This document shows positions 1 to 9,325 of a stretch of DNA of 64,000 bases, in pieces (within the stretch, counting starts at the first letter, position 1; every line of letters starts with the position of its first letter). The stretch lies in contig CANNEE010000014.1 of NCBI GenBank assembly GCA_947503555.1, positions 1-64,000 on the forward strand. The letters run 5' to 3'. The notes beneath the pieces were generated by a model, which saw only the letters and a list, made by a program, of their open reading frames with translations, did not search any database and was not told the origin of the DNA. A program made the position numbers and the translations under genes. The stretch comes from an uncultured Shewanella sp. Its GTDB lineage: Bacteria > Pseudomonadota > Gammaproteobacteria > Enterobacterales > Shewanellaceae.

Positions 1-74
1 GTCGTTAGCTCAGTCGGTAGAGCAGTTGGCTTTTAACCAATTGGTCGAAGGTTCGAATCCTTCACGACCCACCA
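1..74 (+). tRNA. tRNA-Lys (anticodon TTT), 5' end cut by the window
   Basis: A tRNA-Lys with anticodon TTT in the loop CTTTTAA and a T arm GGTTCGAATCC. The 3' acceptor strand ACGACCC followed by ACCA ends at 74. The matching 5' strand should read GGGTCGT, so about two bases lie before the window. The CCA end is encoded. Confidence 0.95.
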
Positions 75-111
75 CTTCATCTTATTTCTCATACTAATAT
101 TACGTTATCAA

Positions 112-205
112 CTGTTAGCTCAGTCGCTGTTTTTCAATATGAGCCAGTTGGTATTTAACCAATTGATTGCTTGTTTCGAAGGTTCGAATCCTTCACGACC
201 CACCA
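112..205 (+). pseudogene. decayed tRNA-Lys copy
   Basis: The last ~40 bases (T arm, acceptor 3' strand and CCA) are nearly identical to the tRNA at 1-74, and the 12 bases after CCA also match. The 5' half keeps only GTTAGCTCAGTCG and a changed anticodon loop (TATTTAA). There is no 5' acceptor strand and the middle is expanded, so it cannot fold as a tRNA. It looks like a tandem duplication in decay. Confidence 0.8.
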
Positions 206-418
206 CTTCATCTTGTTCCCCATACTATTATTACGTTAACTGATGTTAGCTCAGTCGCTGCAGTTTGGTTCTAATCAGTTGGTGTGCCGTTTAATCAATG
301 GTTTACTTGTTCCTACTTCCAACTTTTAATATTACAAAGCATTTTGTCGAGTGTAAGCGCTTAGATCTTGAAGTGCATGAAGTGATAATGTGGTGAGAGA
401 TTTGGCTATAGTTGATAC
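206..418 (+). repeat. second decayed tRNA-Lys repeat unit and non-coding spacer
   Basis: The bases after 205 repeat those after 74 (cacttcatctt, then catactaatattacgtta with few changes). They lead into another GTTAGCTCAGTCGCT at about 244-258, after which similarity fades. I see no gene between here and the grxA terminator. Confidence 0.65.
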
Positions 419-447
419 AAAAAAGAAGACCCTAGAGTCTTCTTTTT
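419..447 (-). terminator. rho-independent terminator of grxA
   Basis: A 9-bp stem AAAGAAGAC / GTCTTCTTT with a 6-base loop. It is T-rich on both sides, so it could work in both directions. It lies just after the grxA stop. Confidence 0.8.
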
Positions 448-465
448 CAATTCGCTCGCGAAATA

Positions 466-726
466 TTAAGCAAGTAAGCTGTTGTCTTTCACAAACTGTT
501 CAAATTCAGTACAGCCGCCAACATGCTTTTGGTCGACAAAAATCTGTGGTACTGTCTCGACAGGCTTACCGACAGTTTTTTCTAGATCGGCTTTGGTGAT
601 CCCTTCTGCGTGAATATCGACATACTTGTATTTAAAGTCTTCTTTTTGCTCTGTGAGTTGATCGGCAATTTGCTTAGCTCTAACACAGTATGGGCAGCCA
701 GGACGGCCAAAAATAACAACAAACAT
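466..726 (-). CDS. grxA: glutaredoxin 1 (GrxA family)
   Basis: A small thiol-disulfide oxidoreductase that uses glutathione to reduce protein disulfides in the cytosol, ribonucleotide reductase being the classic substrate of the family. The active site CPYC is at residues 11-14 of an 86-residue product. The glutathione-binding TVPQIFVD segment, with its cis-proline, and the GG that follows are present. Length and motifs match E. coli GrxA (85 residues) better than GrxC. I start at 726 rather than 741 because AGGGG sits about 7 bases before that ATG and overlaps the upstream one. It is a single gene with its own terminator, next to radD. Confidence 0.92.
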   Translation of the reverse strand: MFVVIFGRPGCPYCVRAKQIADQLTEQKEDFKYKYVDIHAEGITKADLEKTVGKPVETVPQIFVDQKHVGGCTEFEQFVKDNSLLA

Positions 727-887
727 ATAGGTTCCCCTCAAAAAAGTATGTGCAATTTATACCATAAGCTTTTGATAGCGCATAATGGTAATTATCACTT
801 AGCTTAATCGTTTTTTACTATTAGCCCAGATAGGCCGTGAATCTTTACCAGCAAATCATGCTAGTAATGGTGTTTATCTATTCCCAT

Positions 888-1153
888 AGGGGCTGTTGAT
901 CTTTCAAGGTTGTTTTTGCAGCAATTTACAGCGTGCTTAAGCAAGGCAGAGCTTGTGCAGTGTAGTTATTCTACATAAATAAGCGATAACGCAGTAGAAG
1001 TGCGCTGTAAATACTGCCCTTCGGGCGCGATTCAATGGCATTTTCTTATTGCCCCACGAGGATTTACTTAGATTGCTAAGTTTCACCTCGTTCGCCGCGA
1101 TAAAATGCCATTGACTGAGCGCAAAAAATAATCAGCAAAGATCAACAGCCCCT
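888..1153. mobile_element. MITE-like element with 17-bp perfect terminal inverted repeats
   Basis: AGGGGCTGTTGATCTTT at 888-904 is repeated in perfect inversion at 1137-1153. Inside is a second inverted pair (caatggcatttt near 1034, aaaatgccattg near 1101). There is no transposase, so it is non-autonomous. I recall similar elements as common in Shewanella and related genomes. No clear target duplication is visible. The right end overlaps the 3' end of radD. Confidence 0.8.
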
Positions 1154-2890
1154 GGGTGTTTGATAACGTCCTTGATAATCAAAAAAACTATCTTGCCAGT
1201 CCCAGCCCTTTTTCACTTTCTTTAGCAATAGCAGATCTGGCGCCCTAAAGTCTGCTTGGTATTTGACTATCTGTGCAGGATTTGAATATTGATGTTTAAG
1301 CATGCCGGGGGTTTTGGAGTGTGGATGAATAAACAGGGCAAAGCATGCCTTAATCTGGGGCGAGGTTTGCATCTTGAAGCGCCTAGTGAACTGATTGCCG
1401 TCGAAGTCATAATATTGCACTAATAGAGTGTCACCATCGGCCTCAAGCTGCATATTCTGACATTTGAACAAATGATGGTGCTTTTGTTGCAAAACCTGCT
1501 TTAGACGCTTGTCAGGGTCTATCAGTAGCGAATGACAGGCAATACACTCTCTCGCGGCAATATCATTTTCTTCGCCGCAATCTGGACAGGATTTACTGCG
1601 AAAACGGTAGTCGCATTGCTCTTGAGTGCCGTTTTGCTCATGGCTTGCCTGACAACGCCTGCCATAGTGCTCTATGATATCGCCGTCATCATCGACAAGA
1701 CCCCAAAAGATATTGGCAAAATCACAAACAGGGCAGTGGACCTGAACTGGCTTAGCTTTGCTATTGGGTTTATGACTACCTACCTCTGGAAAGTAGATAT
1801 CATAGCCGTTTGCCGCATAATCTATGACTAAGCAGTCATTCTTATTCTCATATAACCTGAGCCCTCGGCCTATCATCTGCTGAAATAGGCTGACAGAAGC
1901 CGTTGGTCTCAATATGGCGATAAGGTCGACATGGGGAGCATCAAATCCAGTGGTAAGTACGGCCACATTAACAATAAACTTAATCTCTTGCGCCTTAAAT
2001 AAGGCGATGATCTCATCCCTTTGCTCGTGGGGCGTCTGAGCTGTGATAATGGCAGCTTGCTCAGTGCTGTTATCGCGCTCTAGCTGCCCAATAATCTCCT
2101 GAGCATGGCGCACAGTGGCTGCAAAAATGATAACACCTCTTCTTTGCTTAGCTAAGGTACTTAGCTGTTTGACAATGGCTGTGGTGGCGCGGCCATAGTG
2201 ATTGAGCAGAGAGTCGACCTCTTGATGGGAATATTCACCTGTTTGAGAATAATTGAGCTGGCTAAAGTCATATTGTGCCGATAGACCATCGAGTAATTTG
2301 GGCTGGGTCAGGTAGCCTTGTTTAATCAGCGGGCGTATAGGTAAATCAAAAATGCACTTATCAAAAATACCACTATCAGGATTGCCGACTCTACCATGAT
2401 AGTGATGACGGTATATCCAGCCAATACCTAAACGATAAGGTGTTGCTGTGAGCCCAAGAATACGCAGCTTAGGATTTTTCTGTTTAAGCAGGCCTAGTAG
2501 CTGTTGATACTGACTATCTTTGTCTGTGCTGACGCGGTGACACTCATCGATAATCACCAAAGAGAAAGGCTCGTCAAAGGCTTTATCTGAGCGTGCAGCA
2601 GACTGAATGCTGGCAACGACGGTTTTACCTTGGGTTGATTTTTGTTTTAGCCCTGCGGAGTAGATGCTGGCTTCTTCTGTTAATAGGCCTACTTTCTCGG
2701 CATTTTGCGCCACTAACTCTTTAACGTGAGTGAGTATTAACACTCTGCCTTTAGCGATACGAGCGAGCTCGGCTATCACTATGCTTTTGCCTGCACCTGT
2801 TGGTAGTACTAGCACAGCTGAATCTGAGCTTTGACGAAAATGGGTGATAGCAGCATCGACTGCTTGGCTTTGATAATCTCTGAGTTTCAC
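1142..2890 (-). CDS. radD: SF2 helicase-like ATPase RadD (YejH)
   Basis: A RecQ/SF2-like ATPase that in E. coli works with RecA and SSB in repair of double-strand breaks and crosslinks. The 582-residue product matches RadD (586) along its length. It has Walker A PTGAGKS at 30-36, a DECH box at 115-118, GLTATP (motif III), VGRGLR-like motif VI (IGRGLRLYE), and a C-terminal zinc-ribbon region with several CxxC pairs. The start codon is GTG, and the MKLRDYQ opening fits the family. The last three residues and the TGA stop come from the inverted repeat of the MITE at 888-1153, so the natural tail has been replaced, probably with little harm because the body is full length. Confidence 0.9.
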   Translation of the reverse strand: MKLRDYQSQAVDAAITHFRQSSDSAVLVLPTGAGKSIVIAELARIAKGRVLILTHVKELVAQNAEKVGLLTEEASIYSAGLKQKSTQGKTVVASIQSAARSDKAFDEPFSLVIIDECHRVSTDKDSQYQQLLGLLKQKNPKLRILGLTATPYRLGIGWIYRHHYHGRVGNPDSGIFDKCIFDLPIRPLIKQGYLTQPKLLDGLSAQYDFSQLNYSQTGEYSHQEVDSLLNHYGRATTAIVKQLSTLAKQRRGVIIFAATVRHAQEIIGQLERDNSTEQAAIITAQTPHEQRDEIIALFKAQEIKFIVNVAVLTTGFDAPHVDLIAILRPTASVSLFQQMIGRGLRLYENKNDCLVIDYAANGYDIYFPEVGSHKPNSKAKPVQVHCPVCDFANIFWGLVDDDGDIIEHYGRRCQASHEQNGTQEQCDYRFRSKSCPDCGEENDIAARECIACHSLLIDPDKRLKQVLQQKHHHLFKCQNMQLEADGDTLLVQYYDFDGNQFTRRFKMQTSPQIKACFALFIHPHSKTPGMLKHQYSNPAQIVKYQADFRAPDLLLLKKVKKGWDWQDSFFDYQGRYQTPRGC

Positions 2891-3004
2891 TAGCTGGTGA
2901 GCTTTACTTTAGCTGTTTTAGACTGGGGCTAATTTAACACAGTTTTTATTCCGTTATCTCTAATAAAAGACGGCAATATAAAGGGTATAACTAAGATGAT
3001 GACC

Positions 3005-3031
3005 AAAAAAAGCCCCTCAATTTTGAGGGGC
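3005..3031 (-). terminator. rho-independent terminator of acs
   Basis: The stem GCCCCTCAA / TTGAGGGGC is followed, on the minus strand, by a run of seven T. It is about 80 bases after the acs stop. Confidence 0.9.
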
Positions 3032-3107
3032 GCAAGGGAGAGCTATCAAATTGAAAGCCTAGTAACTAACACCTCTTTGATTAAGTGCCAGTCTTTCTGG
3101 TTAAGCA

Positions 3108-5060
3108 TTAGTCTTCTCGGTTAAGACGGGTCTCAATCAGAGTATCAATTACAGCTGGATCGGCAAGCGTTGAAGAGTCACCTAGGTTAGTCACTTCATT
3201 GGCCGCAATCTTACGTAGGAAGCGTCGCATAATCTTGCCCGAACGTGTCTTAGGTAGACCCGATGCCCACTGAATCAAATCCGGTGTTGCTAGGGCACCA
3301 ATCTCTTTACGAACCCATTGACGTAGGGCTTGACGCAGCTCTTCAGTCTCTTCTGTGCCTTTGGTGAGTGTCACGTAGGCGTAGATACCTTGACCTTTAA
3401 TATCGTGGGGGTAACCCACAACAGCGGCTTCGGCAACAAGATCATGGGCTACCAGAGCGCTTTCAACTTCTGCTGTGCCTAAGCGGTGACCAGAGACGTT
3501 AATCACATCATCGACACGACCTGTAATCCAGTAGTAGCCATCTTCATCGCGACGTGCGCCGTCACCAGTAAAGTACATACCACGGAAGGTCTTAAAGTAA
3601 GTGAGTACAAACCTATCGTGATCGCCATAGACAGTACGCATTTGGCCTGGCCATGAATCTAGCATCACTAGGTTGCCGTCGGTGGCGCCTTCAAGAATAT
3701 TACCCATGTTATCGACGAGGGCAGGTTGGACGCCAAAGAAAGGACGTGTGGCAGAGCCTGGCTTAGTATCGGTCGCGCCCGGTAGCGGCGTGATCAGAAT
3801 ACCGCCAGTTTCTGTTTGCCACCAAGTATCGACAATAGGGCAATGCTCGCGGCCAATTACCTCATGGTACCAGCGCCACGCTTCTGGGTTGATAGGCTCA
3901 CCCACAGAGCCCATGACGCGCAGCGAGCTACCATCAAAGTTAGCAAACTGCTCTTTACCTTCGGCCATCAGCGCACGAATAAGCGTTGGGGCAGTGTATA
4001 GGGTGTTAACCTGATGACGGTCAATAATCTCGCCAAGACGAGCTGGGCTTGGATAGTTAGGAATACCCTCATGGATAAGAATGGTTGCACCGTTAGCCAG
4101 TGGGCCATACACCATATAAGAGTGGCCAGTAATCCAACCCACATCGGCGGTACACCAGTAAACTTCACCCGGTTTATAGTCAAACACATACTCATGGGTC
4201 ATCGAGGCGTACACCATATAGCCGCCTGTGGTATGCAGTACGCCTTTAGGGTTACCGGTTGAGCCAGAAGTATAAAGTAGGAAAAGTGGGTCCTCTGCGC
4301 CCATCTCTTCAACTTGGCAATGCTCAGAAGCCGTTGCCATTAAATCTTCCCACCAGACATCACGGCCTTCTTGCCAGTCAATATCACCGCCAGTGCGTTT
4401 AAGGACAATCACCTTTTCGATGCAGTCGACATCTGGATTATTCAGTGCATCATCAATATTGTTTTTCAGTGGGATCTTACGGCCACCACGTACGCCTTCA
4501 TCGGCCGTGACTATTACCTTAGAGCGGCCATCGATAACGCGTGATGCGATAGAGTCAGGAGAGAAGCCGCCAAAGACCACAGAGTGAATCGCGCCTAAGC
4601 GAGCACAGGCCAGCATAGCCACAGCGGCTTCAGGCACCATAGGCATATAAATGGTAACGACATCGCCGCGGCGTACCCCTTGGCTGCGCAGCGCGTTAGC
4701 GAATTTACAGACTTGAGTGTGAAGTTCTTTATAGGTGATTTTACGCTGCTCATTGGCATCATCGCCTTCCCAAATAATGGCAACCGTATCGCCTTTATCT
4801 GCTAGATGGCGGTCGAGACAGTTAGCCGAGGCGTTTAGTGTGCCGTCGTAAAACCACTTGATAAACAGGTTATGATCGTCAAAGGAGGTTTTCTTAACTT
4901 TAGTGAAAGGTTTTATCCAGTCGATTCGACTAGCATGCTCTCTCCAGAAACCTTCAGGGTTAACGATAGATTCCTGGTACATTTTTTTATATTTTTCGTC
5001 GTTAACGAGTGCGTTAGCGGCAATGTCACTTGAGACTTTATAGAGAGACTGCGTGCTCAT
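3108..5060 (-). CDS. acs: acetyl-CoA synthetase
   Basis: An AMP-forming acetate:CoA ligase that activates acetate to acetyl-CoA through acetyl-AMP, used for acetate scavenging. At 650 residues it is the family length. The ATP/AMP-binding loop [11 protein letters not shown] and the adenylate motif [10 protein letters not shown] are present. The C-terminal [11 protein letters not shown] carries the catalytic lysine that protein acetyltransferases modify in this family. The start has AAGGGAAG a few bases upstream. It is divergent from the CrbS-type kinase gene at 5238, and CrbS/CrbR systems are known to control acs in Vibrio, which suggests a regulator next to its target. It is a single gene with its own terminator. 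Confidence 0.97.
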   Translation of the reverse strand: MSTQSLYKVSSDIAANALVNDEKYKKMYQESIVNPEGFWREHASRIDWIKPFTKVKKTSFDDHNLFIKWFYDGTLNASANCLDRHLADKGDTVAIIWEGDDANEQRKITYKELHTQVCKFANALRSQGVRRGDVVTIYMPMVPEAAVAMLACARLGAIHSVVFGGFSPDSIASRVIDGRSKVIVTADEGVRGGRKIPLKNNIDDALNNPDVDCIEKVIVLKRTGGDIDWQEGRDVWWEDLMATASEHCQVEEMGAEDPLFLLYTSGSTGNPKGVLHTTGGYMVYASMTHEYVFDYKPGEVYWCTADVGWITGHSYMVYGPLANGATILIHEGIPNYPSPARLGEIIDRHQVNTLYTAPTLIRALMAEGKEQFANFDGSSLRVMGSVGEPINPEAWRWYHEVIGREHCPIVDTWWQTETGGILITPLPGATDTKPGSATRPFFGVQPALVDNMGNILEGATDGNLVMLDSWPGQMRTVYGDHDRFVLTYFKTFRGMYFTGDGARRDEDGYYWITGRVDDVINVSGHRLGTAEVESALVAHDLVAEAAVVGYPHDIKGQGIYAYVTLTKGTEETEELRQALRQWVRKEIGALATPDLIQWASGLPKTRSGKIMRRFLRKIAANEVTNLGDSSTLADPAVIDTLIETRLNRED

Positions 5061-5237
5061 GGGGCTTCCCTTTTCTTAGAATGCGTGGAGTTGAGTATGG
5101 GCTGCAATGGGAATTATTCTCTATTAGACATTGGTCTAGTGTGAAAATATCCTTATTTATTAGCTTGTTGCGATAATGGTTAAGGGTGGATTTTGTTTGA
5201 TAATTGACGCACAATAGGCTAAAAAAACGAGTTTGAT

Positions 5238-8200
5238 ATGAATCTCACCCTCTTTGTGGCAGTGATTGCCATCTTTTATGTCTTCTTGCTCTTTGGCATG
5301 GCTTGGGGCGCAGAGCGTTGGTTTGCCAAGACTGCCAAGCGTCTTCAAGTATGGATATATGGGTTAAGTCTGGCCGTTTACTGCTCCTCTTGGAGCTTTC
5401 TTGGTACTGTCGGGCAATCTTCTAAAGATCTCTGGTCATTCCTACCTGTTTTTGTCGGGCCTATTCTTATTTTTACTTTAGGCTTTGGCATGTTGCGCAA
5501 AATGGTGATCGTCTCTAAGGCGCAAAATATCACCTCGGTTGCTGACTTTATTGCTGCTCGTTATGGCAAATCCCAAGTCTTAGCGGCCATTGTGACGCTG
5601 ATTGCCATGTTTGGCATCATGCCCTATATCGCTTTACAGCTAAAAGCCATGGTGGCGAGCCTGAACCTGTTTCAGCCTGTTGGCGACCCATTAGATGGCG
5701 TAACTGTGCCGCTTATTATCACGGCTTTACTGGCCATGTTTGCCATTTTATTTGGTACTCGCAAGCTCGATGCCACAGAGCATAATCCAGGCATGATGTT
5801 AGCCATCGCCTTTGAGTCCTTAGTGAAACTCGCCGCTTTTTTATTAGTGGGTATTACCATTAGTTTTGGCGTATTTGATGGCTTTGGTGATATTTGGCAG
5901 CAGGCCGCCGATAGGGCGCTGATTGAAAAACCAGTACTTAGAATAGAAAACTTATTGCCAGATCTGATTGTCGGTATCGCTGCGTTTTTATGTATGCCCC
6001 GTCAGTTCCATGTGATGGTGGTGGAATGTGTGAGTGATAAGGTGCTTAGCCGTTCGCGCTGGATGTTCCCACTTTATATCTTTCTGTTTGCCCTGTTTGT
6101 TGCGCCGCTTGCCTTAGCCGGTAAGTTATTACTTGGCGACTCAGTGCCTGCCGATACCTATGTGATCAGTTTGCCGTTAGCCTTAGATAGCCCCTCTTTA
6201 GCTATTATTTCGTTATTAGGTACCTTGTCTGCGGCGACAGGCATGGTGATAGTCGCTGTGGTGACCATTAGTATTATGGTCAGCAATGAATGGCTAGTGC
6301 CCTTTATGTTGCAAACAGGACAGATAAGAGAGAAGAACTTTAGTCAGTTCTCCTCGATACTGCTCAATGCTAGACGTGTCGCCATAGTGGTTATTCTCGG
6401 CTTTGGTTACTTTAGTTACCTAAAACTTGCCGACAGTGATTCGCTCTCTCACTTAGGCATGCTCGCCTTTGGCGCCTTTGCTCAACTAGCGCCAGCATTA
6501 ATTGGTGGCTTGTATTGGAAGCACGGTAATCGAGGTGGCGTATTCTTAGGACTCGCCGTGGGCTTTGGCCTTTGGTGTTACATTTTGCTAAAAGGCGCTG
6601 CTAATAATACTGGCGCCATCGCCGATGAACTGAGTTTGCTGCAATCTATTACTCCCACGGTAACAGATACGCTAACGGCCTTAATGGCCAACTTAGTTTG
6701 TTATATTCTTGGTTCCCTTTGGTTTAGGGCTGGGGTGGCCGAGCGTATTCAGGCCAGTGCCTTTGTGACACCCGGTCAGCTCAAAAGTAGTGGTAATAAG
6801 AAAAATGGCCCTATTTCTCAGCAAGACCTGCTGATTATGGCAAGCCGTTTTGTGAGTCCTACTCGAGCCTATGAAAGCTTTAGTCGCTTCTCTCCCGATG
6901 CCGTTCGCAGTGACAGCTGGAATAAAGCTGCGCCACCAGAGCTTATCGCCCACACTGAGCATATGCTATCCGGCGTGCTGGGGGCATCCAGCGCTCAGCT
7001 GGTGATGGATTCAGTGCTGCAAGGGCGCGACTTAGCCCTTGATGAAGTCTTTAGCCTAGTTGATGAAGCCTCATCCAAGATTATTCTTAGTCAAGATATG
7101 CTTAGAGGCGCCATTGAGCATGCCTATGAAGGCATGAGTGTGGTGGATAAAGATCTAAACCTAGTCGCATGGAACTATAAGTATGCTGAGCTTTATCAGT
7201 ATCCAGAGGATTTTCTAGAGGCGGGGATGCCGATTGCCGATGTGGTGCGTTTTAATGCAGAGCGGGGCTATTGCGGCCCAGGTGAAATCGAACAGCAGGT
7301 AGAGAAGCGTGTGCAGCATATGCGTAATGGCACACCTCATACCTCAGAGCGAGAGCGCGCCGATGGCAAGGTGATTAAGATTCAGGGTAATCCTATGCCA
7401 GATGGCGGCTTTGTGATGACCTTCACCGACATTACTCAGTATCGACTACAAGAAAAGGCACTGCTTGAAGCCAATGAAAACCTTGAAGCTAGAGTACAGG
7501 AACGTACCTTTGAGTTGGCAAACCTAAACAGCAAATTGTTGGAAGCTAAGGCGCAGGAAGAGATGGCCAATGCATCAAAGAGTCGCTTCCTTGCCGCGGT
7601 GGGGCATGATTTGATGCAGCCTCTTAATGCGGCGCGACTCTTTACCGCGTCTTTGTCTCAATATCCAGCATTAGATCAAGAGGCGAGAACCACCTTATCC
7701 CACGTTAATAGCTCGCTAAAGACGGCCGGCGAACTGCTTACGGATCTACTGGATATTTCCAAGCTTGATTCAGGCATGGTAGAGGTCAACCTTAAGGACT
7801 TTGCTATTAGTGAGCTGTTTGAGGGCTTGGCGGTAGAATTTGAAGCTATGGCAAAGGACCAACATATTAGCTTTAGTATGTGTCCATCGAGTGTCACTGT
7901 ACATTCAGATCCAGCGCTGCTCAGGCGAGTATTGCAGAACTTTTTAACCAACGCCTATCGTTATGCCAAAGGTGGGCGAGTGCTTCTTGGTTGTCGTCAT
8001 AGGGGCAATGAGTTGGAGATTCAGGTTCATGATACGGGTTGTGGTATCGATGAGCAGCAGACCCAAGAGATTTTCAAAGAGTTTAAGCGCCTAGATAACC
8101 CTGAAAGTAAAAGCGTGAGCGGCTTGGGGTTAGGCTTGGCGATTGTCGATAGAATAAGCCGAGTATTAAGCCATAGAGTCAATGTCAGCTCATCCCTAGG

Positions 8201-8657
8201 GCGAGGTTCGACTTTCTCTATCTTTGTGCCTCTAGGTCAGAAACTCGCTCAGCCCAAGGCCAATAAAATTCCTGCCATGTTACAACCTTTATCTGGCGTA
8301 AAAGTGCTGTGTATCGATAATGAAGAAGCGATATTAGCAGGTCTAGAGAGTCTGTTAACCCGCTGGCAGTGTGAGGTGATCTGCGCCAAAGACTTAGCCG
8401 ATGCCAGAATTAAACTCGGGCTTAAAGGGGTCGCGCCAGATATTGTTTTAGCCGATTATCATTTAGATCATGGGCAAAATGGTGTCGATGCCCTCGATGG
8501 TATTCGCGCCATGTATGGTGACAAACTGCCGGGTATTTTGATTACGGCTAATACTCGTAAAGATTTGATAGAAGATGTGCAGAGTCGCGGTTATCACTAC
8601 ATGGCCAAGATGGTTAAGCCAGCTGCACTACGAGCGCTTATTTCTAGCTTGGTCTAG
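5238..8657 (+). CDS. crbS: symporter-fused hybrid histidine kinase (CrbS type)
   Basis: A 1139-residue membrane sensor kinase. Residues 1 to about 500 form a sodium:solute symporter (SLC5-like) domain with about 12-13 membrane spans. Then come a PAS domain (about 630-740), a coiled linker, a HisKA domain with the phospho-accepting histidine at 790 (GHDLMQPL), an HATPase with DTGCGID and GLGLGLAI, and a receiver domain with Asp1073 (ADYHLDHG). This layout is that of CrbS (Vibrio) and MxtR (Pseudomonas), which act with CrbR/ErdR response regulators on acs and acetate use. The position divergent from acs supports the call. No response regulator gene is adjacent. The symbol is by homology of layout, not by search. 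Confidence 0.82.
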   Translation: MNLTLFVAVIAIFYVFLLFGMAWGAERWFAKTAKRLQVWIYGLSLAVYCSSWSFLGTVGQSSKDLWSFLPVFVGPILIFTLGFGMLRKMVIVSKAQNITSVADFIAARYGKSQVLAAIVTLIAMFGIMPYIALQLKAMVASLNLFQPVGDPLDGVTVPLIITALLAMFAILFGTRKLDATEHNPGMMLAIAFESLVKLAAFLLVGITISFGVFDGFGDIWQQAADRALIEKPVLRIENLLPDLIVGIAAFLCMPRQFHVMVVECVSDKVLSRSRWMFPLYIFLFALFVAPLALAGKLLLGDSVPADTYVISLPLALDSPSLAIISLLGTLSAATGMVIVAVVTISIMVSNEWLVPFMLQTGQIREKNFSQFSSILLNARRVAIVVILGFGYFSYLKLADSDSLSHLGMLAFGAFAQLAPALIGGLYWKHGNRGGVFLGLAVGFGLWCYILLKGAANNTGAIADELSLLQSITPTVTDTLTALMANLVCYILGSLWFRAGVAERIQASAFVTPGQLKSSGNKKNGPISQQDLLIMASRFVSPTRAYESFSRFSPDAVRSDSWNKAAPPELIAHTEHMLSGVLGASSAQLVMDSVLQGRDLALDEVFSLVDEASSKIILSQDMLRGAIEHAYEGMSVVDKDLNLVAWNYKYAELYQYPEDFLEAGMPIADVVRFNAERGYCGPGEIEQQVEKRVQHMRNGTPHTSERERADGKVIKIQGNPMPDGGFVMTFTDITQYRLQEKALLEANENLEARVQERTFELANLNSKLLEAKAQEEMANASKSRFLAAVGHDLMQPLNAARLFTASLSQYPALDQEARTTLSHVNSSLKTAGELLTDLLDISKLDSGMVEVNLKDFAISELFEGLAVEFEAMAKDQHISFSMCPSSVTVHSDPALLRRVLQNFLTNAYRYAKGGRVLLGCRHRGNELEIQVHDTGCGIDEQQTQEIFKEFKRLDNPESKSVSGLGLGLAIVDRISRVLSHRVNVSSSLGRGSTFSIFVPLGQKLAQPKANKIPAMLQPLSGVKVLCIDNEEAILAGLESLLTRWQCEVICAKDLADARIKLGLKGVAPDIVLADYHLDHGQNGVDALDGIRAMYGDKLPGILITANTRKDLIEDVQSRGYHYMAKMVKPAALRALISSLV

Positions 8658-8756
8658 GCTAGAGTCATATATTCTATATTGTGTTTATTCACAATATGGT
8701 TGGAGTGAGCGCTAGTTTTAAAGTAGCGTCATTAAGAATAAAAGCAGGGAGCGGCT

Positions 8757-9281
8757 ATGAAAAAGTGGGCCATTATTTTATTGGCATTGATGCTGACAGC
8801 ATGTTTGGGTATGCCAAGGAGTCTTAAGCCGGTAAATGAGTTTGAGCTTAATCGATATCTGGGTAAATGGTATGAAATCGCCCGTTTGGATCATTCTTTT
8901 GAGCGAGGACTTAGCCGAGTGACAGCCGAGTATTCCTTGCGCGATGATGGCGGCGTTAAAGTGATAAATCGCGGCTATTCTGCTGAGACTGGGCAGTGGC
9001 AACAAGCCGAAGGTAAGGCGTACTTTGTAGGTGATTCAAATGTGGGTTATTTGAAAGTCTCCTTCTTTGGCCCATTTTACGGTTCGTATGTGGTATTTGA
9101 GCTAGAAAAAAATAACTATGATTATGCTTTTGTCTCCGGCCCTAACAATGACTATTTATGGCTACTCGCTCGCACTCCTAAGGTAAGCCGAGATGTGATT
9201 AAGAGGTTTGAGGCGCTAGCTAAAACTTATGGTTTTGATACGCAAAAACTTATCTATGTTGAGCAGGACTATATTGAGTAG
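8757..9281 (+). CDS. blc: outer-membrane lipocalin lipoprotein Blc
   Basis: A bacterial lipocalin, 174 residues. It has a lipoprotein signal peptide with lipobox LTAC (Cys16), the lipocalin motif GKWYEIARLDHSFERG at about 36-51, and the conserved late YLWLLARTP segment. The family binds lysophospholipids or fatty acids at the outer membrane and is often induced by envelope stress. The start has AGGGAG 6 bases upstream. It is monocistronic and convergent with the diguanylate cyclase that follows. Confidence 0.93.
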   Translation: MKKWAIILLALMLTACLGMPRSLKPVNEFELNRYLGKWYEIARLDHSFERGLSRVTAEYSLRDDGGVKVINRGYSAETGQWQQAEGKAYFVGDSNVGYLKVSFFGPFYGSYVVFELEKNNYDYAFVSGPNNDYLWLLARTPKVSRDVIKRFEALAKTYGFDTQKLIYVEQDYIE

Positions 9282-9325
9282 GGCTATGTCGAGCAGTAAC
9301 CGTTATAAGGTTAATTGCTATAAGG

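Noticed and set aside
112-205. Second functional tRNA-Lys
   Set aside because: No 5' acceptor strand, altered anticodon loop, expanded middle.
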